A stretch of DNA of 64,000 nt. Source: Yamagishiella unicocca (taxonomy: Eukaryota; Chlorophyta; Chlorophyceae; Chlamydomonadales; Volvocaceae). Positions 24,601 through 36,000 of this stretch are shown here, in pieces (position 1 is the first letter of the stretch; each line of letters begins with the position of its first letter). The position numbers and the translations under genes were made by a program. Under the pieces are notes generated by a model that was given only the letters and a program-made list of their open reading frames with translations, was not told the origin of the DNA and searched no databases. The stretch lies in NCBI GenBank assembly GCA_003116995.1, contig BDSL01000027.1, forward strand, positions 682,001-746,000. The letters run 5' to 3'.

Positions 24601-26937
24601 AACTTGGAAACATCGTGTCGTACACCCAGCCCATCTACACACACGCGCACCCAGCCCATCTACACACACGTGGCTGCACTGGATGACGTGTACTCCCGCA
24701 CGACCCAAGATGCCACGTTCGCGCGCTCACGCCCGTGATGCTGTCCCGGCCGGCTGCATGGCGCTCCGAGTGACTACACCTGCCCCAGGTGGCTATACCT
24801 GCTTCGGTCGACTCGCGCCCTCGGTTGAATCCTGTGTGGTCGGTTTGTTTGTGTATAGGCAAACTGCCGTAAGCTTTACGAGCTTAAGACAAGCTTATGG
24901 AGAACCCGCTGCAATTGTTTTTCCACCTCCCGGCTTTTCCGAAAATGTTTTTGTCATGAATCACTGAATTCCCGAAATTCCTTCCATTTTCGCAGGACGG
25001 CCGCCGAAAAACGCCGCTTACATTATAGGCGGAGAGGGAGGAATCGAGGGGGGAGCGTGCGTGCACGCTTTCATTTGTGCGCTATCTCCTTTCGAAACAC
25101 GTGCCGTACGGCGTACGTCTTCTTATCGTACCTTGCTCTGGTCTGGCGTGTACTTCGTGTCCGGGTCGAAGAGTGGCGCGTGCGCGAAACCGGTGAAGTA
25201 GGAATTCAGGAATCCCTGGTCCCCTCTGATAAGGGGCAGATGCGAGGGCGGGGAGCACAGGAAGCCAGCGCAAGGCCGGAGCGACACGTCAAGGCAGAGG
25301 GAGTGCGCCGTAGGGAGAATGGGGATGTCGGGGACGAGTGCCTGGTCCGTAGAGCATGGGTTGCAAGGAAAACCTGTGTGCGAAAGAAAACCCGAGAGGA
25401 TGTGGAGGAAGCTGCACCTGCCCGCCGGTAAGGATGTGTGTCCAGCTACCCACGTCACCGTGTGCTTCCGCGACGTCGTACTGGCGCGCGCGTCCGTTGA
25501 AGACCTGTAGCTTCAATTTCGTCGCGGTCCCACATCGCAGTGGTAAGGACGCACGCGGCCGGCCGGGAGAGGAAGCTGCACCACCTCTGCGGTCCTGGAC
25601 TTGAGCGCAGACCGGAAGTCGAGTTGCTGTTGGACGGCCTTCCGTGACCCAGGCACGCATTCTCGCTCGCCTACGTGCCCTGGCACTGTCGCGACTCATT
25701 CCCGGCCCAAACACACGCCCCCGGCCACAAACCGCCACACTGCGATGGGCGCCGTCCCGGCCCGGTCGGTCAGACTACACACACGCACGCCGTGTACGAC
25801 GACCTGCCCCTGGGCGCACCCCGTGTATGACGGCATCAGCGCGATGTGCTGCATCATGTCGTCGTACAACTCCACGGAAGGCACCAGGCTCATCACGCCC
25901 GTGTTGAACCGCTCGCTGTGTCGCAACGCGGAGCAGAAGCCGGGGCAGCCGAATATGGAGTCCATGTTACGAAGTACCAGAACATCCGCGTCCAGGAACA
26001 CAACTGGGCAGTTTGGAATGGGCAGGAACGGGGAAACAAGGCACGTTAGGCTGGACAGAGTGAAACGCAGAGGCAAGGGCGGATAGGGCCTGGTGAAGAG
26101 AGGACTCGGGGCTGCAGTCCAAGTTGACAAGCAGCGCCAGACCCCGCCCACACAACAGACCTGCCGGAGGAAAGCTCAGCTCGCTCACCCTTCTTGTATT
26201 CTGTCATCTTGAAGATGTACAGCTTGGTGTACACGTAGGCGAACCGCGACGGAAATCCCGTGGGCTGCGGCCCGTTGCCGGGGTTCTGAACTGGGTCAAC
26301 GTGCACCACCCGCCAGCCGTCGTTAGCCAGTGTGATCTCCGAGCTGGCGCGCAAGGAGCCGGTGGTAAGGGCCACCATGTCCCTGAGAGGAGTTGTAGCG
26401 TTCCAGATGGCGGGCTCGTTAGCGTGAGGCAGAGCGTGGGGAAAAGCTTTGCAGCGGTGGGCTTGGTCAACCCGCACAGCCCATCAGGGCAGCGCCCCAC
26501 TGCCAAGAGGACGTAGCAGCCTCGGGGGGAAAAGACTAATACGGGGGTTCTAAAGATGCGGGGTTGGTTCCAACATGTTTCGATGGGTGGGTCGGCATTC
26601 GCCGACACGCTTACTACGCGACCACGACGCGCAATTTGGTGGACTAGGATCGAATTGGAGCTGATAGAAACCGTGCCCGGTGGCTGCACCTAAGCTATTG
26701 GGCTTTGCGTCAGCCCGCGCAATCCAAACTCGCGACGTACCGGGTTGTTCCCGATTCCCGAAGCGATTGCCCCAGGACACGGGCAGCTAAGACGAACTCT
26801 TCGCCATAGACAAGAGTGGCGTACGCATCGGCTGACCGCGCCGGCGTGACCTTGACCATGGGCGACGCCGCCTCCTTACCAGGCACGATAGCCAGTACCA
26901 CCGCTATAAGCAATGCAAATCCATTCTTTCGATCCAT
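21601..26937 (-). CDS. GT8 (glycogenin-like) glycosyltransferase with multi-pass C-terminus, PGSIP6/IPUT1-like
   Basis: Predicted Golgi/ER nucleotide-sugar transferase of about 545 residues. Eight exons agree in phase: 26937-26741, 26382-26189, 26003-25820, 25225-25132, 24250-24077, 23317-22919, 22513-22376 and 21858-21601. The N-terminus (FALLIAVVLAIVPG) looks like a signal peptide or anchor. Family motifs follow in order: YATLVYGEEFVLAARVLGQS, the metal-binding DxD in VVFLDADVLVLRN, FNTGVMSLVPS, YTGGDQGFLNSYF (joined across intron 3), LPTTFNADIGLF, and HYTLGPFKPW with the second metal ligand His. The last three exons encode hydrophobic segments (ALPWAVLVVAVYVAWASL, GCVLVGTVVAIIIV, WGFMLLGLTYGFFL, GTIVATVFIGLGVIVV). 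This fits the plant branch that includes the inositol-phosphorylceramide glucuronosyltransferase; the actual acceptor is inferred, not shown. The gene is divergent from PRXQ. Confidence 0.92.
22148..22365. repeat. 24-bp minisatellite in GT8 intron 7
   Basis: About nine copies of a 24-bp unit (TGGTTCACTGATTCACGTGC plus TGGC) end close to the donor of exon 7 (22376). Some copies carry GGTTCAC in place of GATTCAC. The open frames through it are repeat artefacts. Confidence 0.92.
22572..22725. repeat. 24-bp minisatellite in GT8 intron 6
   Basis: About six copies of a 24-bp unit containing CTGCGACACATCATGGGGGA lie inside the intron between exons 6 and 7. The last copies are diverged (ATACATCGTGGAGGAG). 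Confidence 0.9.
23470..24012. repeat. 30-bp minisatellite in GT8 intron 5
   Basis: About 18 near-identical copies of a 30-bp unit (CAGATGCAAAGCAGGAGGCT plus GAGGGAGGGT) fill the intron between exon 5 (ends 24077) and exon 6 (starts 23317). Variation is mostly at two positions (GATGCA/GGTGCA, AAAG/AGAG). All three frames on both strands stay open, giving large spurious frames. Confidence 0.95.
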
Positions 26938-28497
26938 CGCTGCACCGAGGGTCCTGCGGAGTACCCTCCTGCGACCTGAAAGGGTCTCTGGACTACTTAG
27001 TACTCTTAGCTAAGCTTAGAAGGGTGTAATACCAAGTGAGGTACTTTGCAACTGTGACATGTTTGATTATATAGAATTGTAGCTTTGTCCGAAGCTTGCA
27101 GCGTCACGAAGACTGCGAGTGACCAGGGGGTCATGCGCAGCTGCGCGCGAAATTATGATCCCATAGGTTCTGGAGCGGCAGTGTGGCATAATCGCACACC
27201 GATCGCGAACAAGATTATGGGAAAGTATATGCCAATGCGTTCTTTCTATGGGACTATGGCCTTCCTTTTGCTAGGGGGCCCATATAGGCTTGCTGGCCTT
27301 TGTCCATCCTGACCCCCTGTGCAAAACGAAATCTGTCGTCAGAGACTCATGACATTGCTGACGAATGGCATTATCTCCAATCCCACAACGCCCGCGTCAT
27401 GTACTGCCGTTGGTTGGGCCCCGGGGCCCCCGCCTGTCCTGCATCCTGCTCTCGCGTCTCCTCGCATAGCTCTCGCCTCGTAATCTGCGTTTATAGAGCT
27501 CTACGTCTTGAATCCAGCATCAGTCCTTGTCACGGCCTCCTTCCTGGGCTTCATCACCAGCACTGCTGGCGTGCTGGGCAACAGCCACTCATGGCGAAGG
27601 ACCCGGGTGACCCTGCATGAACCTCCATGAACATGGAACGTCTCCTCCGAGAGTACCACCTCTTGACGAAGAAGCGTGGCAGAAGGTACGGCATCCAGAA
27701 GATGGAGCCAGACTGGAACCCCTCAGCCACCAGCAGCAACGACCCATAATGACCCCTACACTGTAAGGCATCGGCCCTCATCGGCAACTTCCTGGGCTGC
27801 TATGTTGAGGAGGGCTGATGTCCACCTTAAGACGCAATGCCGTGAACCATGGCATGTCGGGCATTAAAAGACACTCTAATTCCCTAGCTGGAAACAGTGT
27901 CACCAAAAGAAGGGCTGTGACGCCGGGCACCTGTGAACAGGCAAAAACCCAGAAGGTTGAGAAGGTAGGCGGGATGGAACTAGATGGCTATTGTACCTTG
28001 CATCAGGCCATAAGAGCGCGCACATCCACACATGAAGACAAGCGCACAAGTAAGGGGTCATTTGCCCACATCTCCTGGCGCTCACGGCCTTCTGCAGAAG
28101 GCGTTGAAGCCTCACGAATTCCCGATGCACACTGCTGTTGACCGCTTTTCGATCGAGACTCAAACTGGCCAAGTCATGCATAACAACTTCATGCGTCGCT
28201 TAAGCGCCCTGGGCGTGCTTCGCGCAACGGTTCAAGCAGTTCGAATCCTCGCCGATGTGACCCACGGACCTTCGTGGCGCCGTTGCCTATATCAGGCAAG
28301 AAGATTAACGCAATGCATTCTTCTATTGTATATCCGACATAATGAGTAAGAAAGTTGACGCAGTAGACAAGTTGCATGCAGTGGCCTTGTGGGCCCATTG
28401 CAGACAACGATCAGAAACGAGAGTTTTTGCTCGTTTTAAATGCGCTTAAACTACATACGCCCTATCATTCCGTACCTCTTGAAAAGTCTTTGCAAAA
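26938..28497. other. Divergent promoter interval GT8 / PRXQ
   Basis: Between the start codons of the divergent GT8 and PRXQ genes. Base composition is lower in GC than in the flanking exons. No frame here has recognisable domains, and a tRNA-like TTCGAAT near 28234 lacks a T-stem. It presumably holds both promoters. Confidence 0.5.
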
Positions 28498-30311
28498 ATG
28501 CAGACCATGAAGGCTCCCGTGTCGCGTCCCATGGCGTCAGTGGCTCGCGCTCCGGCGGTCCGCGCTGCGCAGCGTGTGCAGCGCTCGCCTATGGTTGTCG
28601 TGAAGGTAAGTGAGATATATGTATGCCTTGCTGGAAATGTTGCATTGCGACTAGAAGATTTGGGTATGCAATTGGAAGCAACTGCAAGCTTCCATGGTCG
28701 CCTTTGTCTCATGGCACGGCGCTGCGCCCAATTTTGGGCGCATTCGTTGTGTTAACAGACATTGATAAAGAATTCTTCATATTTAGCGCTTGCATGGGTT
28801 TGGTGTTGTGTGGACAAGGGTGATCGCTCTTCTCCGTTGGCGACGTAGGCTGAGCTGAAGGTTGGCGACAAGATGGAGAGCTACCCTGACTACTACAGGT
28901 GAGCTGGAGTCGGCTTAAGCGCAAACATTCTCTTACCTCCGAGCTTTGGACTCCACAAGTGTGCATACTACATCGTCGCTTGCCTCGCAACCGCTGCGCG
29001 TCCGCCGTCATTCCGATACAGCGTTGGCCCAGCTGCGCTCTTGTCCTGCGGCAACATCTTCAGGAGCTGCTCCCTCCGCGTTTTGGAGCAGAGCATTTCC
29101 TGCCCACCGCCGTCGCTCCTCCCGTTCACCACATCACCCACCACACCCTCCATCCTCGCTGGATCACCCTTCCAATCCACATGCCTCTGCTCTCTCGCCC
29201 TCTGCTCATCTATGCTCCGCCTCATCTTTAACCCCCATGCCCTCATCGCCGCCCCTCGCCCCACCAGCTACATCTCCCATGTCGAGTAACCGGTTCTTTT
29301 CTGTAACACCCCGCTCACAGGGTCCTCAAGAGCAGCCAGGGCGGGAGCGTGTCGCTGTCCTCCTTCAAAGGCAAGCAGCCCGTGGTGTTGTTCTTCTACC
29401 CCAAGGCTGCCACCCCCGGCTGCACCAAGGAGGTGCGTGGCTGGCTGTCGTACTGGCCCCCTCCGCCACCTGCCTGCCTGCCTGCCACGTGCGGGTATTA
29501 GCCTGCCGTGCACCACCCCACCCCACACCTCTCAGCCAATTTTATTTATCTCTTACGTGCCGACCAACGGGTTTCCTCTCCACACACATCTGTCGGGCTC
29601 CTTGTCAATCCCATGTTCCCATCACCTCGCCTCGTGCATGGTCGCCCGATTCCCTCTCCGTTCCTCTCCCTGCCACCCATCGCTGCCCAATTGCCTATCC
29701 ACGCCCACGGTGTCACCGACCCAGTGCCCTCCCCCTTGTCCCCGCCACCCTGTTCGCGCCCGCCCCTGCCCATAGGCCTGCCGCTTCCGTGACGAGTACA
29801 CCCGCTTCACCAAGGCCGGCGCCGCCGTGTTCGGTGTGTCGTCCGACTCGCCCGAGGAGAACGGCTCCTTCGCCAAGGCCAACAACCTGCCGTACCCGCT
29901 GCTGACCGACCAGAACGCCCTGCTGCGGAAGGTGCGGCACACGCGCCCCACACATGTACACACAGATACACCCTCTCCTTACCCCGCACATACACACAAA
30001 CGCACCCCCTCCGCCCGCACGAACACACGGATGGCCCCCCAAACAAGACCCACCAACCAAAACCCACCAAACCCACGCCGCCTGTGTACGACCATCGGGC
30101 TCCCAACCCGACCCCACCCATTACCCTGCCCCCGCCCCTCCTGTCTCCACAGTCCTTCGGCATCAAGGCCGACCTGCTGGGCCTGCTGCCCGGCCGCCAG
30201 ACGTACGTCATTGACGCCTCGGGCCGCTGCGTGCTTTCGTTCAACGACCAGTTCAACGTGGAGCAGCACGTGGACGAGGCGCTTAAGGTGGGCGGCGCCT
30301 CCTATGCGTGA
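28498..30311 (+). CDS. PRXQ: Peroxiredoxin Q, chloroplast
   Basis: Thiol peroxidase of about 194 residues that reduces H2O2 and organic hydroperoxides using thioredoxin. Five exons agree in phase: 28498-28605, 28849-28898, 29321-29432, 29776-29931 and 30153-30311. The first exon is rich in Arg/Ala/Ser/Val with no acidic residue ([20 protein letters not shown]), typical of an algal chloroplast transit peptide. The mature part begins near [16 protein letters not shown]. The peroxidatic Cys is in [13 protein letters not shown] and the resolving Cys lies five residues on ([11 protein letters not shown]), the atypical intramolecular pair that defines the Q class. [18 protein letters not shown] and [11 protein letters not shown] complete the fold. 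Length matches plant PrxQ precursors. Introns 2 and 3 carry long pyrimidine-rich tracts. Confidence 0.95.
29280..29310 (-). repeat. Dispersed intronic repeat, copy 2 (antisense, next to the acceptor of PRXQ intron 2)
   Basis: TGTCGAGTAACCGGTTCTTT and TCTGTAACACC lie immediately before the acceptor AG at 29319-29320. In gene sense the same bases precede the acceptor of copper-ATPase exon 8 (36987-36957), with about two differences in 31. A third copy is at 50405-50435. Confidence 0.88.
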
Positions 30312-32128
30312 CTTTGGGCTCCAGGGAGGGGGTTGTGAGGGAAGCCCGTAGGCCGGCACTGACCCCTACAGGGAGGGACCCACGCGGGCGATGGTGGCAG
30401 GGCGGAGATAGTAAACCGGAGGGGGGGATCGGCTGGCTTGGGGAGGCTCTTGCACGGCGTTCATCTCGCAGAGGCTAGGCTCGCGTTGCGGTTCGTCCGT
30501 TAAGTCTTGGTGCCGTGGCCGTCATGCTGCTGAACAAGGGTCTCTAGCAGCAAGTCCAGTGATTGAATGAAGCGACACTCGTTGACATGTTTTCCACCTC
30601 CCACTTCTCCACGCGCCCGGACACAGGCGCTGGCTTAACATGCTTCCCGCCTCCCGCTCCGCCACGCGCCCTTATCAGGTGCTGGCCACGGCGCCTGTGT
30701 CTGCCTAGGCACGTTGCCATGACAGTTCCGTTGTACGATGTTTCCAACAAGGCAAGTACGGCGTTTCGAACAAGGCATGTAAGATATGTCCAACAAGGCA
30801 TGTACGGACGTGATCCGGCGCCTTGCGACGCGAGACGTGAGAGGAGAGGGTTGCAGGATGGAAGTGGGGGCACGAGGGGGCATGGTGAGCCCGGCTGGAT
30901 GTGGTTGCAGCAGTGGGGGGGGCTTGAAGGAGGAGGCAGCACGCACAGTCGCGCGTTGAGAGCGCTACGTGCTGCGTGTGCTGTGCTGTCAGCTGCGCTG
31001 TGCTGTGCTGTGTGCTGCGCTGTGCTCCTGATGCTGTGCCGCGCTGCGCTGGAACACAATTGTGCTCGCGGGTGCCCCCAGGGGTACGCTACCGCGTGCT
31101 TCGTACAGGGCTCGGAAGCGGACCCCGTTTTTGACGAGCTAGAGCGTGGGGAGAGGAGCGGAGGGGACCGGAGTGAGGCAGTGAGCAAGAGCGAGAGTGT
31201 GTCGTACATGGTTGGGGGGGATTTTGCGCGCTGGAGTTGGCGCAATGGGGTTTGGTTTCGGAGGATCGCCCGCCCCTGGAGCCCACAGGCCCGCGCAGTC
31301 GCCGCAGCGATCAAGTGCTGAGACGCTGCTGCACTTGCCGCCCGAGGAGAGAAAATTATATCTGCCGAAATCGCGGCCGACGAATCACGGGGGCGGTTGT
31401 TGGGGCGACGGGTCTATCGGTACTCGCAATTGAGCCCGGGGGGGAGTACGGTATCTTTGGCGCGGGTATTTGTAAATCCGAGTGCCTTGCAGCTCGCGCC
31501 TCGTACACATGGTCGGGAGGTTTCATGTCGTTTGGCCCTGGTAGGGGCTGCAGTCCGGCTCGCGGCGTCGGTCGGGAGGTGTGTGTGTGCTTTTCCTTCA
31601 GCAGCGATAACTCCCAACAGTGCACGCAGGAATCGTTGCAGGCAGTGACTACTTAATACAATTGGTCTGGTAAACGCAGCTTAGTAACGCTCCGCGTCGG
31701 CAGAGCCAAGAAGAAGAAGCCGTCTTCACACGCTCAGCCCTGCTCCCAGCATGACGAGAAAGCCCACCCATACATCAGGGTACCATACATCACGGTACCA
31801 TACATCAGGGTACACATACATTAATCCGTCGGCAGGTGTCTATCTTAACACCCAGCCCGGACAACCATCCCATCGTACGGTCAGTCATCGCAGCTCCTGC
31901 GGTGCGGTGGCGTCAAACCTCCCGATGATGATACGACCGCTCGGGAGCGAAGCTCAGCAGATCGCAGCTGACGTCATGCCGTACCCTCAAAATACGGACA
32001 CTTCATCTTACCACCTCCCTTGCCGTGCCTCTACACCGTACTCCACCCGGCTCCTTTGCACTATTTCACACCGCCACCACAACTGATGGCGGTGACAAGG
32101 TCCTGCTCGCCAGGGAAGGGGAGGAAAA

Positions 32129-32185
<57 letters not shown>

Positions 32186-32968
32186 TCTTCCCTCAGTCTC
32201 CTTCGCGGCTCAGCTCAGCATACTTAAAACACACGGTCTTCCCACGCGACTTGCACGGCACGCCGCCGGACGTCGTAGCCTCCTGCAAAAGAACACAAAC
32301 AGCGCGGCGGGCGATTCGCCCGAGGCCCGGCCCCGCGACACGGCACCCAGCCACGCACATTGCGTGGCGCAAAACCCGCATAGCGCCCACATAAGGCCTC
32401 AAAATCGCCCCACGGCTCCCGAAAAATATGTCCCAACTCGTTGCACGGGCGTCTGCAGCAACGGAACGCTCACATTCGATACCAGCAGCGGCAGCAGCTG
32501 CGGTCCCAAGTTGGGGTAAACGACCGCGTCCGCATGCAGCTGCCGCCGGACGCCCACGCCGCCCTGGTCCTGGTTCGGTCCGCCAACACATCAACAGGAC
32601 GTTCGAGAACAACATCGACAACAGATGCTGGTCAGCAACATGTCAGCCCAAGCAAGCCACAGGATCTGCGAGTCTGTACCTTCCCCTCCCCTCCCGTTCT
32701 CTACCCCTCCCCTCCCGTTCTCTACCCCTCCCCCTCTCCCTGCTTCCTCAAACGCGTGTCCGAAAACTGTTCGTCGGCTGAGTTTCTGCCTTCCCTTTCC
32801 TATGCCGTGGTACTGGCGGGTCTTCTCGCCCCCCCCCTGCTCCCTCCCTCTCTCCCTCCAGGCGACCCGCTGCACACGCCGCCCTCCTCCCCATCGCTTC
32901 GGCCCCTCCGCTCACTGCCGTCTCCAACCGCCGCCGCCAACGACAAAACCGACGACGACGGGGGACGG
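30312..32968. other. Convergent 3' interval (PRXQ / copper ATPase)
   Basis: About 2.7 kb between the two stop codons. A plus-strand TGTAA at 30779-30783 could end PRXQ. The interval holds GCTGTGCTGTGCTGTG-type repeats (about 30963-31060), three copies of a 15-bp CATACATCAGGGTAC unit (31771-31815), and a CA run at 32123-32182. No coding unit is supported. The long frames at 30.5-31.3 kb on both strands coincide with low-complexity sequence. Confidence 0.5.
32123..32182. repeat. (CA)n microsatellite, about 30 units
   Basis: An almost uninterrupted CA dinucleotide run between the convergent PRXQ and copper-ATPase genes. Confidence 0.95.
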
Positions 32969-32973
32969 TTACA
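32969..32973 (-). terminator. Candidate polyadenylation signal TGTAA for the copper ATPase
   Basis: Minus-strand TGTAA about 65 bases downstream of the copper-ATPase stop codon (33038-33036). Confidence 0.5.
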
Positions 32974-33035
32974 AACCGCTCCACACACCACACTCTGCAC
33001 CACTCAGCTGAAAAGGGAGAGACACTGGCGCGGGC

Positions 33036-36000
33036 TCATTTGCTGCCGCCAGCGCCTGCCGTCGCCGTGGCCAACGGAGACGCCGAACCCGCCGACGCCG
33101 ACCCTGCTGCCTGCTGCTGCTGCTGCAGCTGCACCGGTGCCGCGCTGCCCGCCCCTCGCCCGGCTCGCAGCAGCAGGCTGTTGGACACCACCGCCACCGA
33201 GCTGAAGGCCATCATGGCGGCGGCCGCAGAAGGGTTGAGAGCCACCCCCATGGACGGCAACAGGGCGCCTGCGAGCACCACACGACCACACGTCACGTCA
33301 CGTCAGGTGAGTTGCACCAACGGCACGTGTGACGCGTCGTACGAATATTGTAACAATGCGCACCCCGTGATGGGTGTCAAACAAAGCAATGCATACATAT
33401 TGCCGTACAATATCCTCTTTTATTTGGATAATAATAAATAAATAACGTTGATGCATAACATTGATGCGGCGGAGCGTGGAAGGGCAGCGTGGGGGAGAGG
33501 GGAGCGGCGGGGTCGATCTGCTGTGCTTGTACCCCATGGCTGCAGCTGCAGCTCCGACGATGCTGATTATGTGAAAACGCAGGGTCGTACCAACCGCCAA
33601 CCGATTCATCCGCTCGTCCCGTCGACCCAACGAGCGCCGCCCCCGCGCGCTGCGCCCTCCCGGGCTGCGTTCTCACCTGCCGCCAGCGGAATTCCCACCA
33701 CGTTGTACGCCAGCGCCCAGGCCAGGTTCTGTCGGATCTTGGTCAGGGTGGCGGATCCGAGATCCAGGGCGTCGAGGATCTGGCTCAGCCGGTCGCCCAT
33801 GAGCACCACCCCGCTGGCCTCGCCCGCGGCGTCCAGCCCTCCCTGGAGGATGCAGCAGCAGTCAGCAACAGCGGCATTCAGGTAGCAGCAATCAGCAGTC
33901 AGCAACAGGGGGCAGTAGCAGCAGCAGTCAGCAGGGGGCAGTAGCAGCAGCAGTCAGCAACAGGGGGCAGTAGTAGCAGCAGTCAGCAACAGGGGGCAGC
34001 AGCAGCAGTCAGCAACGGGGGGCAGCAGCAGCAGTCAGCAACAGGGGGCAGCAGCAGCAGTCAGCAACGGGGGGCAGCAGCAGCAGTCAGCAACAGGTGG
34101 CAGCAGCAGCACTCAGCAACAGGGGGCAGTAGCAGCAGCACTCAGCAATGGGGGGCAGCAGCAGCAGTCACCCGCCACCCTCGGCGAGCCCCCCCCCCCT
34201 TGTATGGGAGTGCGCTTCGGCGGTCTTTCCGTTAGGGCAGGGTTAGCTGCCCTTGGCCATCGCCAGGCCCGGTCAGATAGGATTTAAATACACACACATA
34301 CACACGAATACACACACACATACACACACATACACGCACATACACACACACCTTGAGCGCCACGCCCACATCCGCCGCCGCCAGCGCCGGAGCGTCATTG
34401 ACGCCATCGCCGACCATCGCCACCACCCGTCCGCTCGCCTGCAGCTGCCGTACGGCCAGGAGCTTCTGCTCCGGCGACAGCCCGCCCGCCGCCAGGCCGG
34501 GCGCCACGCCCGCCGCCGCCGCCACCGCCGCCACCGTGGCGGGGTCGTCGCCCGACATGATGTGGACCTGCTTGCCCGCCGCCGTCAGCGCCGCCACCGT
34601 GCCGATGGCGTCGGGGCGAAGCGTGTCGCGCAACCAGATCCGACCCACGACACCGTCGCCCTCCGCTGCAACCCACACGGACGTCGCGCCCGGCGCCGCC
34701 GCCTCCGGCGGCGGCGCCGTCAGCGCCTCGGCGGCGGCGGCTGCGCCGCCGCCGCCGCCGCCGACGGCCTGCAGCGCCCACTCCCGTCGCCCGACGGCCA
34801 CCCAACGGCCATCGACCAGCGCGCGCACCCCCCGCCCCGCCGCCGTCGTCGCCGCCTCCGTCGGCGGCGGCGCCGCCAGGCCGCGCCTCCGCGCCTCCGC
34901 CAGCACCGCGTCCGCCAGCGGGTGCCTGGTGGCCGCCTCAACCGCCGCCGCCAGCTGCAGCACCTGGTCTTCCCGGCTGCTGCTGCTGCTGCTGCTGCCA
35001 TGCTCGTGGCGGTTTGCCGGCGCCGTCTGCACCCCCAGCACCTTGAGCTTGCCTGTCGGGGAGTACGGCAGCAATTGTACGACATGCGAAAGGAGCTTAC
35101 GACAACAAGGACATGTCGAACGTCCGTGGGAGGCTCGTCGGCCTGGTGGGGTCCCCGTGGGGGACGGGGTTCACTCTCCGAAACCCAACCGCCCTCCGAA
35201 ACCCAACCACCCTATATCGCTGTACGCGCTCCTTCACCACCCATCCACCCACCCCATTCCAATCTGTTTAGTAAACAAAGTTGTACTCGCTTTTGGCATT
35301 TCGAGCGGAAGCGCTCGTTCCCATCCAACCGCCACCCACCCACCCATAAACACTTCGTGCCTATGCGACCCACCCTCCGTGAGGGTGCCCGTCTTGTCGA
35401 GCACTACGCAGTCCACCGCCGCCAGCCGCTCCAACACGTCACCGCCGCGGACCTGCAGGGGTGTGTGCGTGTGTGTGTGTGGTGGTGGTGGTGGGGTTAA
35501 AACCCGTATTACGCGTTTCACGGGACAGGAGAGTTGGCGCATGGCCGTCGGTGTGGGAGGGGGAGGAGGGGTGGCATAAGACTGGTTGCACGACATAGGT
35601 GTAATAGATGGCGCATTGTCTTCGGACACACACATAGCTGTGGGCGCATGCTGGAGGGGTGAGAGGGGGAGGGAGAGATTACGGGCTCGGCTAAGCGGGG
35701 GGCCTTATGGCGTCAAGGGCCCGACCCCGCTGTCAGTCGGCCAAGTGCCAAACCCAACCCTCCACAATGCCCCACACCACACCCGCCGTAGCCACTACCG
35801 CACCGCAGAACCCAACCCGGTCGCGGCCCACAAGCCACCAGAGCTTCCCAGCGTGTGTGGGGTTACCCCACACCCACGCAACACCTACCAGCAACCCCCG
35901 GCGCGCCCCCAGTGACGACGCGACGAGCACCGCCGTAGGAGTAGCCAGCCCCAGCGCGCACGGGCAAGCCACCACCAGCACGTCAACCGCCAGCCGCAAC

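Noticed and set aside
25289..25738. Minus-strand frame between GT8 exons 3 and 4 (149 codons)
   Set aside because: Exon 3 ends SYTG in phase 2 and exon 4 begins GDQGF in the matching phase, giving the family motif YTGGDQG directly. An extra exon here would break it.
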